Part shown: in pieces, positions 46,611-54,447 of the stretch | Numbering within the stretch: the stretch's first letter is position 1 | Layout of the letters: each line of letters begins with the position of its first letter | Source of the DNA: JBGPHT01 sp041484525 | GTDB taxonomy: Bacteria; Acidobacteriota; Terriglobia; Bryobacterales; Bryobacteraceae | Length of the DNA: 64,000 nucleotides | Direction of reading: 5' to 3' | Assembly (NCBI GenBank): GCA_041484525.1 | Contig: JBGPHT010000023.1 | Coordinates: 1 to 64,000 of the forward strand | Program-made: the position numbers and the translations under genes | The notes under the pieces: generated by a model | Databases searched by the model: none | Told to the model about the DNA's origin: nothing | Seen by the model: the letters and a program-made list of their open reading frames with translations, nothing else

Positions 46611-47009
46611 CTACAGCCGTCTTCGGGCGCCCTGGTCCGCACCGGACCAATCGAGCGCGCCCTTTTTCCAGATATAGAAAAACCCACAAAGGATCAGGAC
46701 CGCAAACACCAGCATCTCGATGAACGCGAACATTTTCAGCTCGCGAAAAACCACCACCCACGGGTACAGAAAGATCACTTCGATATCGAACAGGATGAAG
46801 AGCATTCCCACCAGGTAGAACTTGACGCTGAACCGCTGGCGCGCGTCGCCGGTGGGAACGATGCCCGACTCGTACGGCATGTCCTTCACGCGATTGCGAA
46901 CCCGCTTGCCCAACAGATACGAGGCCGTGAGCAGCCCGGCCGCGAGCGCCATCGCGAGTAGCGCCTGCACCAGGACAGGAAAATACACTTCGGTGTACGA
47001 GGTAGGCAT
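46611..47009 (-). CDS. nuoA: NADH-quinone oxidoreductase subunit A
   Basis: A 132-aa three-helix membrane subunit opening the operon. Conserved NuoA residues are in DMPYESGIVPTGDARQRFSV and LFILFDIEVIFLYPW. The start at 47009 reads MPTSYTEVYFPVLVQA. The 65-bp gap to the divergent thiS should hold both promoters; a TATAAT at 47041-47046 lies in it, without a clear -35 box. Confidence 0.97.
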   Translation of the reverse strand: MPTSYTEVYFPVLVQALLAMALAAGLLTASYLLGKRVRNRVKDMPYESGIVPTGDARQRFSVKFYLVGMLFILFDIEVIFLYPWVVVFRELKMFAFIEMLVFAVLILCGFFYIWKKGALDWSGADQGARRRL

Positions 47010-47074
47010 GTGTGTCGGGAGGTCGAGGCCTAAATCTGACTATAATTGGTGCAAAACTGGAGTGTCAACCAAGC

Positions 47075-47278
47075 ATGATCGACATCGTGGTGAATGGCGA
47101 GCCGCAATCCGCGCCTGAAGGGCAGACCATTCTCGGACTGTTGGAACAATTGCGCATCGACCCGGCGCGCGTGGCGGTGGAGTTGGACCGGCGAATCGTC
47201 AAGCAGCCGCATTGGAGCGGAACGACACTGGGCCGCGGCGCACAGGTGGAAATCGTACAATTTGTGGGCGGCGGGTAG
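47075..47278 (+). CDS. thiS: Sulfur carrier protein ThiS
   Basis: A 67-aa beta-grasp protein ending in Gly-Gly-Gly (VEIVQFVGGG), the C-terminus that is adenylated and thiocarboxylated by ThiF during thiazole synthesis. The middle GLLEQLRIDPARVAVELDRR is the ThiS pattern. thiG, thiF and the rest of the pathway are not in the window, so it is isolated here. The ATG at 47075 opens divergently from nuoA. Confidence 0.9.
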   Translation: MIDIVVNGEPQSAPEGQTILGLLEQLRIDPARVAVELDRRIVKQPHWSGTTLGRGAQVEIVQFVGGG

Positions 47279-47340
47279 CCTGCGGCAAGAATGGGCAGGC
47301 GGGGCAGGCGCTCGATGCCCGCCCCACAACAACATTCCGT

Positions 47341-47685
47341 TTACGCGAAGCTGCGGATGGCGCCGGCTTCGTCCTCGTGGACGTCGAACACCGTGTAGAG
47401 CTTCGTAATCTGCAGCAGGTCCTTGACCCGCTTGTTGAGGTTGAGCAGCTTCAACTCCCCGCCGCTGTTGGTGACCGTGGTGAACCCCGAAACCAGCTCG
47501 CCGATCCCCGAGCTGTCGATGTAGGAAACGTCTCCCAGGTTGAGCAGGATCTTCTTCTGGCTCTTCCCCACCATCTCCCGCAACGTATCGCGCAATGCGC
47601 TCGAACCCTCGCCGAGGGTGATCCGTCCCGCCACATCCACCACGCTCACATCGCCCACTTGCCGAGTCGTCAACTTTACGCTCAC
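47341..47685 (-). CDS. STAS-domain anti-sigma factor antagonist
   Basis: A 114-aa STAS domain of the SpoIIAA/RsbV type. The regulatory Ser lies in GDVSYIDSSGIGELVSGF; dephosphorylation would let it bind its partner. The gene directly upstream encodes a matching RsbW-type kinase/anti-sigma. No sigma factor is beside them, so the target is unknown. An N-terminal strand TTRQVGDVSVVDVAGRI is typical. Confidence 0.92.
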   Translation of the reverse strand: MSVKLTTRQVGDVSVVDVAGRITLGEGSSALRDTLREMVGKSQKKILLNLGDVSYIDSSGIGELVSGFTTVTNSGGELKLLNLNKRVKDLLQITKLYTVFDVHEDEAGAIRSFA

Positions 47686-47720
47686 TGAACTATGCCTCCA
47701 CGTTGAAAATCCGTTTGAAA

Positions 47721-48161
47721 TTACTTTGACACCAGAAATTTGACCAAAGTTACCTCGGTTCCCAGGGGTTCCAGGTGCCGCATCTGGAACTCGTCCATGA
47801 AGGACCGGATCAAAAAAATGCCGCGGCCCGAGGTGCGCATGAGGTTCTCGGGCGCCAGCGGGTCGGGGATGGAATCGAAATCGAACCCCTCGCCCTCGTC
47901 GGCGATCCGGATGGTAAACCGCTCGTGCGTCTTGTCCACCGAGAACCGGACCTTCTTGTGCGCATTGTACCGATTGCCGTGTGCCACAGCGTTCACCATC
48001 GATTCGCGCACGGCCATCCCGATCTTCATGAGATCGTCCTCGTCGAAGCCCGCCCGCTGGGCCACGCCGACCGCGATCTCTTCAGCGCTGTCCACGCTTT
48101 CGAGTGTCGATTCCAGAAACCGTTCCACGGTTTCCGGTACGTGGGGCTTGTTTTCCCGCAT
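47721..48161 (-). CDS. RsbW-like serine kinase / anti-sigma factor
   Basis: A 146-aa HATPase domain protein of the GHKL family. The N-box is MAVRESMVNAVAHGNRYN; the G-boxes are DEGEGFDFDSIPDP and RTSGRGIFLI. The chain starts MRENKPHVPETVERF at 48161; the frame extends upstream without support. It should phosphorylate the downstream STAS protein (partner switching). The two genes are 35 nt apart and in one operon. Confidence 0.9.
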   Translation of the reverse strand: MRENKPHVPETVERFLESTLESVDSAEEIAVGVAQRAGFDEDDLMKIGMAVRESMVNAVAHGNRYNAHKKVRFSVDKTHERFTIRIADEGEGFDFDSIPDPLAPENLMRTSGRGIFLIRSFMDEFQMRHLEPLGTEVTLVKFLVSK

Positions 48162-48245
48162 ACAGATTGCGGCCAGGAAGCGTGGCCAAAACGAATGGAC
48201 AGAATAAATTACCCGGGTTACGAAAGTCAAGGAGACGTTCCGCCG

Positions 48246-49487
48246 TCATGGATGCTTCTCTGTGATCTGGCGAAAAACCCGAAGCAGGTTGCCGCCCAGG
48301 AATTTGCGGATGCGCGCTTCGGAGTAGCCGCGCCGCAGCATGGCGTCCGCGATCGTCGGCAGGTCGCGAACGTCGCGCATGCCGCGGGGCAATGGAGGGC
48401 CGCCGTCGAAATCGCTGCCCAGCGCCACGTGATCTTCGCCGACAAGTTGGATGGCACGGTCGATCACGCCCACCCAGTCATCCACGGTCATTCGGATGTC
48501 CTGCGGAATATCGGCCGGCAGCATGGGGAATTGCGGCGCCACGATCTTATCCAGTTCGTAAATACTGAGCTGCGTTCCGCGCTGCAGGATGGCCGTCGTG
48601 TCCCAGAACGGTTTGCCGGCATGCTGCGTGCGCCAGTCGAACGCCTTGCGGTTGTGAAATTCATTACCGAGCTGGAATCCGATCACGCCGCCTTTGGCCG
48701 CGAGCTTCTTTAGCAGCGCCTCCGGCATGTTACGGGGAATGTCGTTGATGGCACGCAAGCCGTGGTGAGTTGCAATCAGCGGATCGGTGCTGATATCGAT
48801 GGCGGTCGAGATCGCGTCGTCCGAAGCATGCGACAGGTTGATCGCCATACCCAGGCGATTCATTTCGCGGATCACGTCGCGGCCGCGGTCGTTCAAGCCG
48901 TGCCACTTCTCGGGCGAACAGCAGGAATCGGCATAGTTACTGGTCCAGTTGTGCGCCGAAAGCTGGACCGAACGCATGCCGAGCCGGTACATTTCACGGA
49001 TCACGGCCGGGTCGCCATCCAGGTCGAAACTTCCTTCAATGTCGAGCACCGCGGCGATTTTGCCGCTGGCATGAATGCGCTCGATGTCCGATGCGGTGCG
49101 CGCGATTTCGATGGTCCGGCTGTTGCGCGCGATCTGGTCGATGGCACAATCCAGCATGCGCAGCGCCTGTTTGGTCTCGTGCCGGGCGGGGTAATAATCT
49201 TCGGTCACGAAGATGGAAAAGAAGAGCGCGCCGAGGCCGCCTTCTTTGGCGCGGGGCAGGTCGAACTGGCCGTCGGGCTTAAGCTGGCCCACGTCGCCGC
49301 CGTGATAAAACTCGCGGTCGATGGCGTGAACGTGGCCATCGAAGACCAGCGAACTGGCGTGCAGGGCACGAGCCCGCGCGGAAATCGGGGCCGGCGTCTG
49401 CTGGCCCGGCAGGCTGGCGGCAGCGGCGAGCGCTACCAATACGCATGCGGCCGTCTTATAATCTGGATTACTTGGAAATTGTTCCAT
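48246..49487 (-). CDS. Secreted membrane dipeptidase (peptidase M19)
   Basis: A 413-aa renal-dipeptidase-family metalloenzyme. After a signal-like segment (CVLVALAAAASLPGQQ) it shows the metal site FDGHVHAIDRE (instead of the usual HxD), AAVLDIEGSFDLDG with the bridging Glu, THHGLRAI and the Asp in LGSDFDGGPPLPRG. The substrate is dipeptides, probably D-containing. Its ATG at 49487 shares bases with the ATG of the divergent gene at 49486 (CATG), so one of the two starts may be mis-placed. Confidence 0.88.
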   Translation of the reverse strand: MEQFPSNPDYKTAACVLVALAAAASLPGQQTPAPISARARALHASSLVFDGHVHAIDREFYHGGDVGQLKPDGQFDLPRAKEGGLGALFFSIFVTEDYYPARHETKQALRMLDCAIDQIARNSRTIEIARTASDIERIHASGKIAAVLDIEGSFDLDGDPAVIREMYRLGMRSVQLSAHNWTSNYADSCCSPEKWHGLNDRGRDVIREMNRLGMAINLSHASDDAISTAIDISTDPLIATHHGLRAINDIPRNMPEALLKKLAAKGGVIGFQLGNEFHNRKAFDWRTQHAGKPFWDTTAILQRGTQLSIYELDKIVAPQFPMLPADIPQDIRMTVDDWVGVIDRAIQLVGEDHVALGSDFDGGPPLPRGMRDVRDLPTIADAMLRRGYSEARIRKFLGGNLLRVFRQITEKHP

Positions 49488-50685
49488 GGCCAATTCAACT
49501 CGTCCCAGACTTGCCGCGCTCACCACCACCTATTTCAAGTATTCGCACGCCCAGCATATCGTCGATCGCCTGCTGGATGGCTACGGCTGGAACGGCACGC
49601 ACCATTATCCTCCCATGGACCTGGTGTCCCTTTATGTCGACCAGGTCGGCCAGAACGACTGGAGCCGGGAACGCGCGGCTCGCCATCCAAGCATGAAGGT
49701 TTATCCCACGATCGCCGAGACGCTCACGCTCGGCGGAAGCAAGCTGGCGGTGGATGGCGTGGTGATCGTCGGGGAGCACGGCAATTATCCGCGCAACGAA
49801 AAGGGGCAGACGAAATATCCGCGCTACGAGTTTTTCGAGCAGATGGTGAAGGTTTTTCGCGACAGCGGCAAGTCGGTGCCGGTCTTTAGCGACAAGCACC
49901 TTTCCTGGAATTGGGACTGGGCGCGCAAGATGTACGACACTTCCCGCGAGATGGGGTTTGCCTTCATGGCCGGATCGAGCCTGCCGGTCACGTGGCGCAC
50001 ACCGTCGGTCGAGATGCCGTTGGGCTCACGCATCAGCGAGGCGCTGTGCGTTTGCTATGGCGGCGTGGACAGCTACGATTTTCACGGCCTCGAGACCATC
50101 CAATGCATGGTGGAACGTCGGCGCGGCGGTGAGACCGGAGTCCAGAAAATGCAGGCGTATCGCGGCCCCAAATTCTGGGAAGCGTTGCGCGGTGGCGTCT
50201 GGCCCAAGGCGTTGATGGATTCGGCGCTGTGCCGCAGCCACACGCTGACGCCTGCGCGGGCCGGGTTCAACCACGTTTTCCCGACCGTTGAGGATATGCA
50301 GCGGCTGGTGCGAGATCCGGTGGCATACCGCTACGAGCATGCCGACGGATTGAAGTGCACCATGCTGCTGATGGCGGGCCTGGTCAAGGATTTCAACTTC
50401 GCCGCGTACGTGAATGGCTCGAGCCAGCCATGGTCCACGCAGATGTATTTGCCGATGCCCGACGGCCGCACCACGCTCGCCAATTTCTTCAGCCCGCAGG
50501 TGAACAACTTCGAAAAAATGTACCTGACCGGCAAAGCGCCGTATCCGGTGGAGCGAACGCTCCTCACCACGGGCTTGACGGCGGCCGGCGTCGACAGCCT
50601 GTATCAAGGGCAGAAGGCGCTCGATACTCCACACCTGGCTATCCGCTACCAGCCGGCTAAAGAGTCGACTTTCTGGAGGACATGA
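49486..50685 (+). CDS. Conserved protein of unknown function, paralogue A
   Basis: A 399-aa protein paralogous to the next gene. Conserved blocks in both are VDGVVIVGEHGNYPRNEKGQ, PRYEFFEQMVKVF, DKHLSWNWD, MAGSSLPVTWRTPSVEMPLG and QCMVERRRGGETGV. I do not recognise the fold; the conserved GEHGNYPRNE and DKHLS carry possible metal or catalytic residues. Copy A has no signal. It is followed by paralogue B with a 4-nt overlap, then DUF362 and amidohydrolase genes. Confidence 0.7.
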   Translation: MANSTRPRLAALTTTYFKYSHAQHIVDRLLDGYGWNGTHHYPPMDLVSLYVDQVGQNDWSRERAARHPSMKVYPTIAETLTLGGSKLAVDGVVIVGEHGNYPRNEKGQTKYPRYEFFEQMVKVFRDSGKSVPVFSDKHLSWNWDWARKMYDTSREMGFAFMAGSSLPVTWRTPSVEMPLGSRISEALCVCYGGVDSYDFHGLETIQCMVERRRGGETGVQKMQAYRGPKFWEALRGGVWPKALMDSALCRSHTLTPARAGFNHVFPTVEDMQRLVRDPVAYRYEHADGLKCTMLLMAGLVKDFNFAAYVNGSSQPWSTQMYLPMPDGRTTLANFFSPQVNNFEKMYLTGKAPYPVERTLLTTGLTAAGVDSLYQGQKALDTPHLAIRYQPAKESTFWRT

Positions 50686-51938
50686 CGATGCTGACACGGC
50701 GCGCTTTTCTTCAGACCTCGGCTGTGGCTGCGACGGCTGCACAGGGCCAGGGCCAAACGCAGCCCAAGCGGATCGCGATCGTCGCGACGATCTACCGGTA
50801 TCTGTCGCACGCGCAACACATGGGCGACCGCTTCCTGGTGGGCTACCCGTACGACGGCGTGTGGCACAAGCCGGACATGAAGGTGGTGTCGCTCTACGTC
50901 GATCAGAAGCCTGAGGGCGATTTGAGCGGCGCCCGTGCACATGAATTCGGCTTCGAAGTTTATCCCACAGTTGCCGAGACCCTGCGCTGCGGTGGCAAAG
51001 ATCTGGCTGTGGATGCCGTGCTGATCATCGGCGAGCATGGCAACTATCCGCGCAACGAGCTCGGCCAGGTCCTGTACCCGCGCTACGAGTTCTTCGACCA
51101 GTGCGTCAAGGTGTTCGAGCAGTCGGGGCGCGCGGTTCCGGTCTACAACGACAAGCACCTCTCGTACAGCTTCGAAAAAGCAAAGGCGATGGTGGACGCT
51201 TCGCGGCGGCTGCGGTTTCCGATGTTGGCCGGCTCTTCGATTCCGGTGACGTGGCGGCTTCCTTCGATCGACCTGCCGCTGGGCTGCGAGATCGAGGCGG
51301 CGTTGATGGTCGGCGAAGGCGGTTCGGATGCGATGGATTTCCACGCGCTCGAAGGACTGCAGTGCATGGTGGAACGGCGGCGCGGCGGAGAGAGCGGCGT
51401 CAAAGCGGTCCAACTGCTTCAAGGCGATGCCGTCTGGAAGGCGGGCGATGAGGGGCGGTATCCGAAGGAGCTGCTGATCGCGGCTCTATCGCGCAGCGAC
51501 ACGCCGCTGGGGCTGACAGAGGCCGATGGCCGCACACAAGACCTGGTGGGGTCCGGCGAGTTGCGCAAGATCGCGAAAAATCCCTCGGCTTACTTCATCG
51601 AATATAACGACGGCCTCAAAGCGACCATGCTGATGCTCGACGGCGCGGTCAAGGATTTCAATTTTGCGGCACGGCTGAAGGGTGTGCCGCAGATCCAATC
51701 CACGCAGTTCCTGCTGACTCCCGAGCCGAACGTTACCTATTCCGCATGCCTGATGCACAAAGCGGAGCAGATGTTCCAAAGCGGCGCGGCGCCGTATCCA
51801 GTCGACCGCACCTTGCTCGTCAGCGGCATTCTGGAAAGCTGCCTCACATCCAAGAGCAAGGACCATGCGCGGCTCGAGACGCCGCACCTCAAGGTGGCAT
51901 ACAAAGCGCCGCAGCAATCTCAATTCGCCAGGACCTGA
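50682..51938 (+). CDS. Conserved protein of unknown function, paralogue B (Tat-like signal)
   Basis: A 418-aa paralogue of the preceding gene with an added exported-type N-terminus (TRRAFLQTSAVAATAAQG, a twin-arginine signal). The shared motifs (GEHGNYPRNELGQ, NDKHLSYSFEKA, PSIDLPLGCEIEA) are kept, suggesting the same chemistry in two compartments. Starts at 50682 or 50688 are possible. It is followed 3 nt later by the DUF362 gene. Confidence 0.7.
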   Translation: MTMLTRRAFLQTSAVAATAAQGQGQTQPKRIAIVATIYRYLSHAQHMGDRFLVGYPYDGVWHKPDMKVVSLYVDQKPEGDLSGARAHEFGFEVYPTVAETLRCGGKDLAVDAVLIIGEHGNYPRNELGQVLYPRYEFFDQCVKVFEQSGRAVPVYNDKHLSYSFEKAKAMVDASRRLRFPMLAGSSIPVTWRLPSIDLPLGCEIEAALMVGEGGSDAMDFHALEGLQCMVERRRGGESGVKAVQLLQGDAVWKAGDEGRYPKELLIAALSRSDTPLGLTEADGRTQDLVGSGELRKIAKNPSAYFIEYNDGLKATMLMLDGAVKDFNFAARLKGVPQIQSTQFLLTPEPNVTYSACLMHKAEQMFQSGAAPYPVDRTLLVSGILESCLTSKSKDHARLETPHLKVAYKAPQQSQFART

Positions 51939-51941
51939 TCT

Positions 51942-53051
51942 ATGAACCGACGGTTGTTCCTTCAAGTAGCTGCCGCATCTCCCCTGGTCGGCAGTCCCGT
52001 TGACGAACCGGTTTATCGCGTCGTCACCCCTCACAAACCCGCTGCCAAGCCGGGGATGCCGGGACCCTATCCGGGCCAGGTGGTGCGAGTGCACGCCGCG
52101 GATTCGATCGACGTCGAGACCGAGCGGGTAAATCGGGACGTCGTCAAACGAATGCTCTCGAGCGGGATGAAGGCGCTCACCGGCGATGCGCGCGATGAAG
52201 ACGCCTGGGCGCGCTTCGTCACTCCGAAAGACGTGGTGGGCATCAAGGTGAATTGCTCGGGAGCGCCGCGCGTCAATTCCATCCCGGAGGTAGTGGCGGG
52301 AATCGCGGAGAACCTCATCGCGGCCGGAGTCCCGGCGAAACAGATTTACGTCTACGAGCGTTTCGACAACCAACTGCAGAGCGTGGGCTACGAAAAGTAT
52401 CTTCCGGCGGGGGTGACGATTCTAGCCGCCGAAGCTACGCGTGGTTCGATTCTCGGATACGATCCGCGCACGTACGTGGAGACCAGTTTCTTCGGCGAAG
52501 AGGATACGCGGTCGAACCTGGTGCGGCTGGTGTCGGAGACGCTCACCAAGATCATCAACGTCCCGAACATGAAGGAGCACCAGGCGGCCGGCGTTACGGG
52601 CTGCCTGAAGAATATTGCATACGGCAATTTTTCCAACGTGGACCGGTCGCACCGCTTCGAAAAGACCAATACCCAGACATTCATCGGCACTCTGGCTGCG
52701 ACCGAGCCCGTCCGCTCCCGCGTCGTACTGAACATCATGGACGGACTGCGCGGCGTGTGGCACGCGGGCCCGTTCAGCCAGAACGCGCGGTTTCGCTTTT
52801 TTCCCAAACAGATTATGTTCGGCACCGACCCGGTGGCTATGGACCACAAGCTCATCGAGCTGATCGAAGAGAAGCGAAAGGCAGAGGGCGCGGTGTCACT
52901 GTTCGACCGGTCCAGGGAGCATCTCGGAAATAATTCGGACCCGAACAAGAACAAGTTCATACGGGAGCCGGGGCACGTGGAATACGCGTCGAAGCTCGGT
53001 CTGGGTGTATTCGACGCGGAGAAAATCAAACTGAAGTCGATCGAGCTGTGA
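51942..53051 (+). CDS. Secreted DUF362 protein
   Basis: A 369-aa protein with an N-terminal signal (MNRRLFLQVAAASPLVGS). The DUF362 core is seen in PKDVVGIKVNCSGAPRVNS, KIINVPNMKEHQAAGVTGCL and FPKQIMFGTDPVAMDHKLIE. DUF362 proteins often accompany iron-sulfur proteins and have no fixed function; the Cys-rich ferredoxin part some carry is absent here. The stop overlaps the next start by one base. Confidence 0.85.
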   Translation: MNRRLFLQVAAASPLVGSPVDEPVYRVVTPHKPAAKPGMPGPYPGQVVRVHAADSIDVETERVNRDVVKRMLSSGMKALTGDARDEDAWARFVTPKDVVGIKVNCSGAPRVNSIPEVVAGIAENLIAAGVPAKQIYVYERFDNQLQSVGYEKYLPAGVTILAAEATRGSILGYDPRTYVETSFFGEEDTRSNLVRLVSETLTKIINVPNMKEHQAAGVTGCLKNIAYGNFSNVDRSHRFEKTNTQTFIGTLAATEPVRSRVVLNIMDGLRGVWHAGPFSQNARFRFFPKQIMFGTDPVAMDHKLIELIEEKRKAEGAVSLFDRSREHLGNNSDPNKNKFIREPGHVEYASKLGLGVFDAEKIKLKSIEL

Positions 53052-54373
53052 TGCAACCTATTCGAATCGCCTCCATCCTGATTATTCTTCTCGGCACGGC
53101 GCGGCACGGGCTGAGCCAGGCCGCTTACGACCTGCTGCTGCAGGGCGGGCACGTCATCGACGCCAAGAACGGGATCAGCGCTATCCGCGATGTGGCGATC
53201 AAGGATGGGACTATTGCGGCGGTCGCGGAGCATCTGGATCCGGCCTCTGCGGTGAAGACCGTCAACGTTGCCGGTTTGTACGTCACGCCGGGGTTGATCG
53301 ATATCCACGTGCACGTTTTCGCCGGCACCGGCGAAGCGCGCTCCTATGCCGGGGACCACAGCCTCTACCCGGACGGGTTCACGTTCCGCGCCGGCGTGAC
53401 TACTGTTGCGGATGCGGGCTGCTCGGGATGGCGCAATTTCGAAGACTTCAAGAGCCGCATCATCGACCGGTCCAAGACGCGCGTGCTGGCGTTTCTGAAC
53501 ATCGTCGGTAATGGGATGCGCGGCGGCAGGTATGAGAACGATCTCGCCGATATGGAGGCTGCGCCCGCGGCCGAGATGGCGCAGCGTTACAAGGGGCTGA
53601 TCGTGGGCATCAAGACGGCGCACTACGCCGGACCGGAATGGATGCCGGTGGAACACGCGGTGGAAGCGGGTACGACGGCCAAGATTCCGGTGATGGTCGA
53701 CTTTGGCGAGGACCGTCCGCAGCGTCCGCTGGCCGATCTGCTGACGAAGAAACTGCGGCCGGGCGACATTTACACGCACTGCTATTCCGGACTCCGTCAC
53801 GAACTGGACGATTCCGGCAATCTCAATCCGGGAATGCTCGAGGGACGAAAGCGCGGCATCATCTTTGATGTGGGGAACGGCGGCGGCAGTTTCGCGTGGC
53901 GCATCGCGGTGCCGGCGATCCAGCAGAAATTTCTTCCGGATTCCATCTCGACCGACCTGCATGCCGACAGCATGAACTCGGGCATGAAGGACATGCTCAA
54001 CGTGATGAGTAAGTTCCTGGCGATGGGGCTTTCGGTGGACGAGGTGATCCGGCGCTCGACCTGGAACCCGGCGCGCGAAATCCAACACGAAGAGCTGGGG
54101 AATCTTTCGGTGGGATCGCCGGCGGATGTGTCGGTATTGCGGCTGGAGAGCGGCAAGTTCGGGTACACCGACATGTACGGCGCGCGGTTGCAGGGAACGC
54201 AAAGACTGGCGTGCGAGTTGACTGTCCGCAACGGCAAAGTGGTCTACGATTACAACGGCATCACGCGTCCCGATTGGGACAAGCTGCCGAAGAACTATAT
54301 GCAGACCGGCGACTCGCGTTGGGACGCTGTCTCGCCGGCGAGAAGGCCAAGGCCGGATTCCAAGGCCAAATAG
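53051..54373 (+). CDS. Secreted amidohydrolase (deacetylase/D-aminoacylase-like)
   Basis: A 440-aa metal-dependent amidohydrolase with signal peptide (IASILIILLGTARHGLSQ). Metal-site residues are HVHV in LIDIHVHVFAGTG, the Lys in VGIKTAHYAG (likely carbamylated), His in IYTHCYSGLRHEL and the Asp region DSISTDLHADSM. It is close to the amidohydrolase/deacetylase group. Substrate unknown. It ends the four-gene operon that begins at 49486. Confidence 0.88.
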   Translation: MQPIRIASILIILLGTARHGLSQAAYDLLLQGGHVIDAKNGISAIRDVAIKDGTIAAVAEHLDPASAVKTVNVAGLYVTPGLIDIHVHVFAGTGEARSYAGDHSLYPDGFTFRAGVTTVADAGCSGWRNFEDFKSRIIDRSKTRVLAFLNIVGNGMRGGRYENDLADMEAAPAAEMAQRYKGLIVGIKTAHYAGPEWMPVEHAVEAGTTAKIPVMVDFGEDRPQRPLADLLTKKLRPGDIYTHCYSGLRHELDDSGNLNPGMLEGRKRGIIFDVGNGGGSFAWRIAVPAIQQKFLPDSISTDLHADSMNSGMKDMLNVMSKFLAMGLSVDEVIRRSTWNPAREIQHEELGNLSVGSPADVSVLRLESGKFGYTDMYGARLQGTQRLACELTVRNGKVVYDYNGITRPDWDKLPKNYMQTGDSRWDAVSPARRPRPDSKAK

Positions 54374-54447
54374 GTCGCAGATGCGAGTGCGGCCGGTTGC
54401 GGAACTACGGGCGACGACCAACCGCGGCGGGGACGACGTTTTCGTAG

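Noticed and set aside
46604..46687. Longer N-terminus for nuoC that might hide nuoB
   Set aside because: The 28 extra codons overlap nuoA out of frame and show no NuoB cysteine motif.
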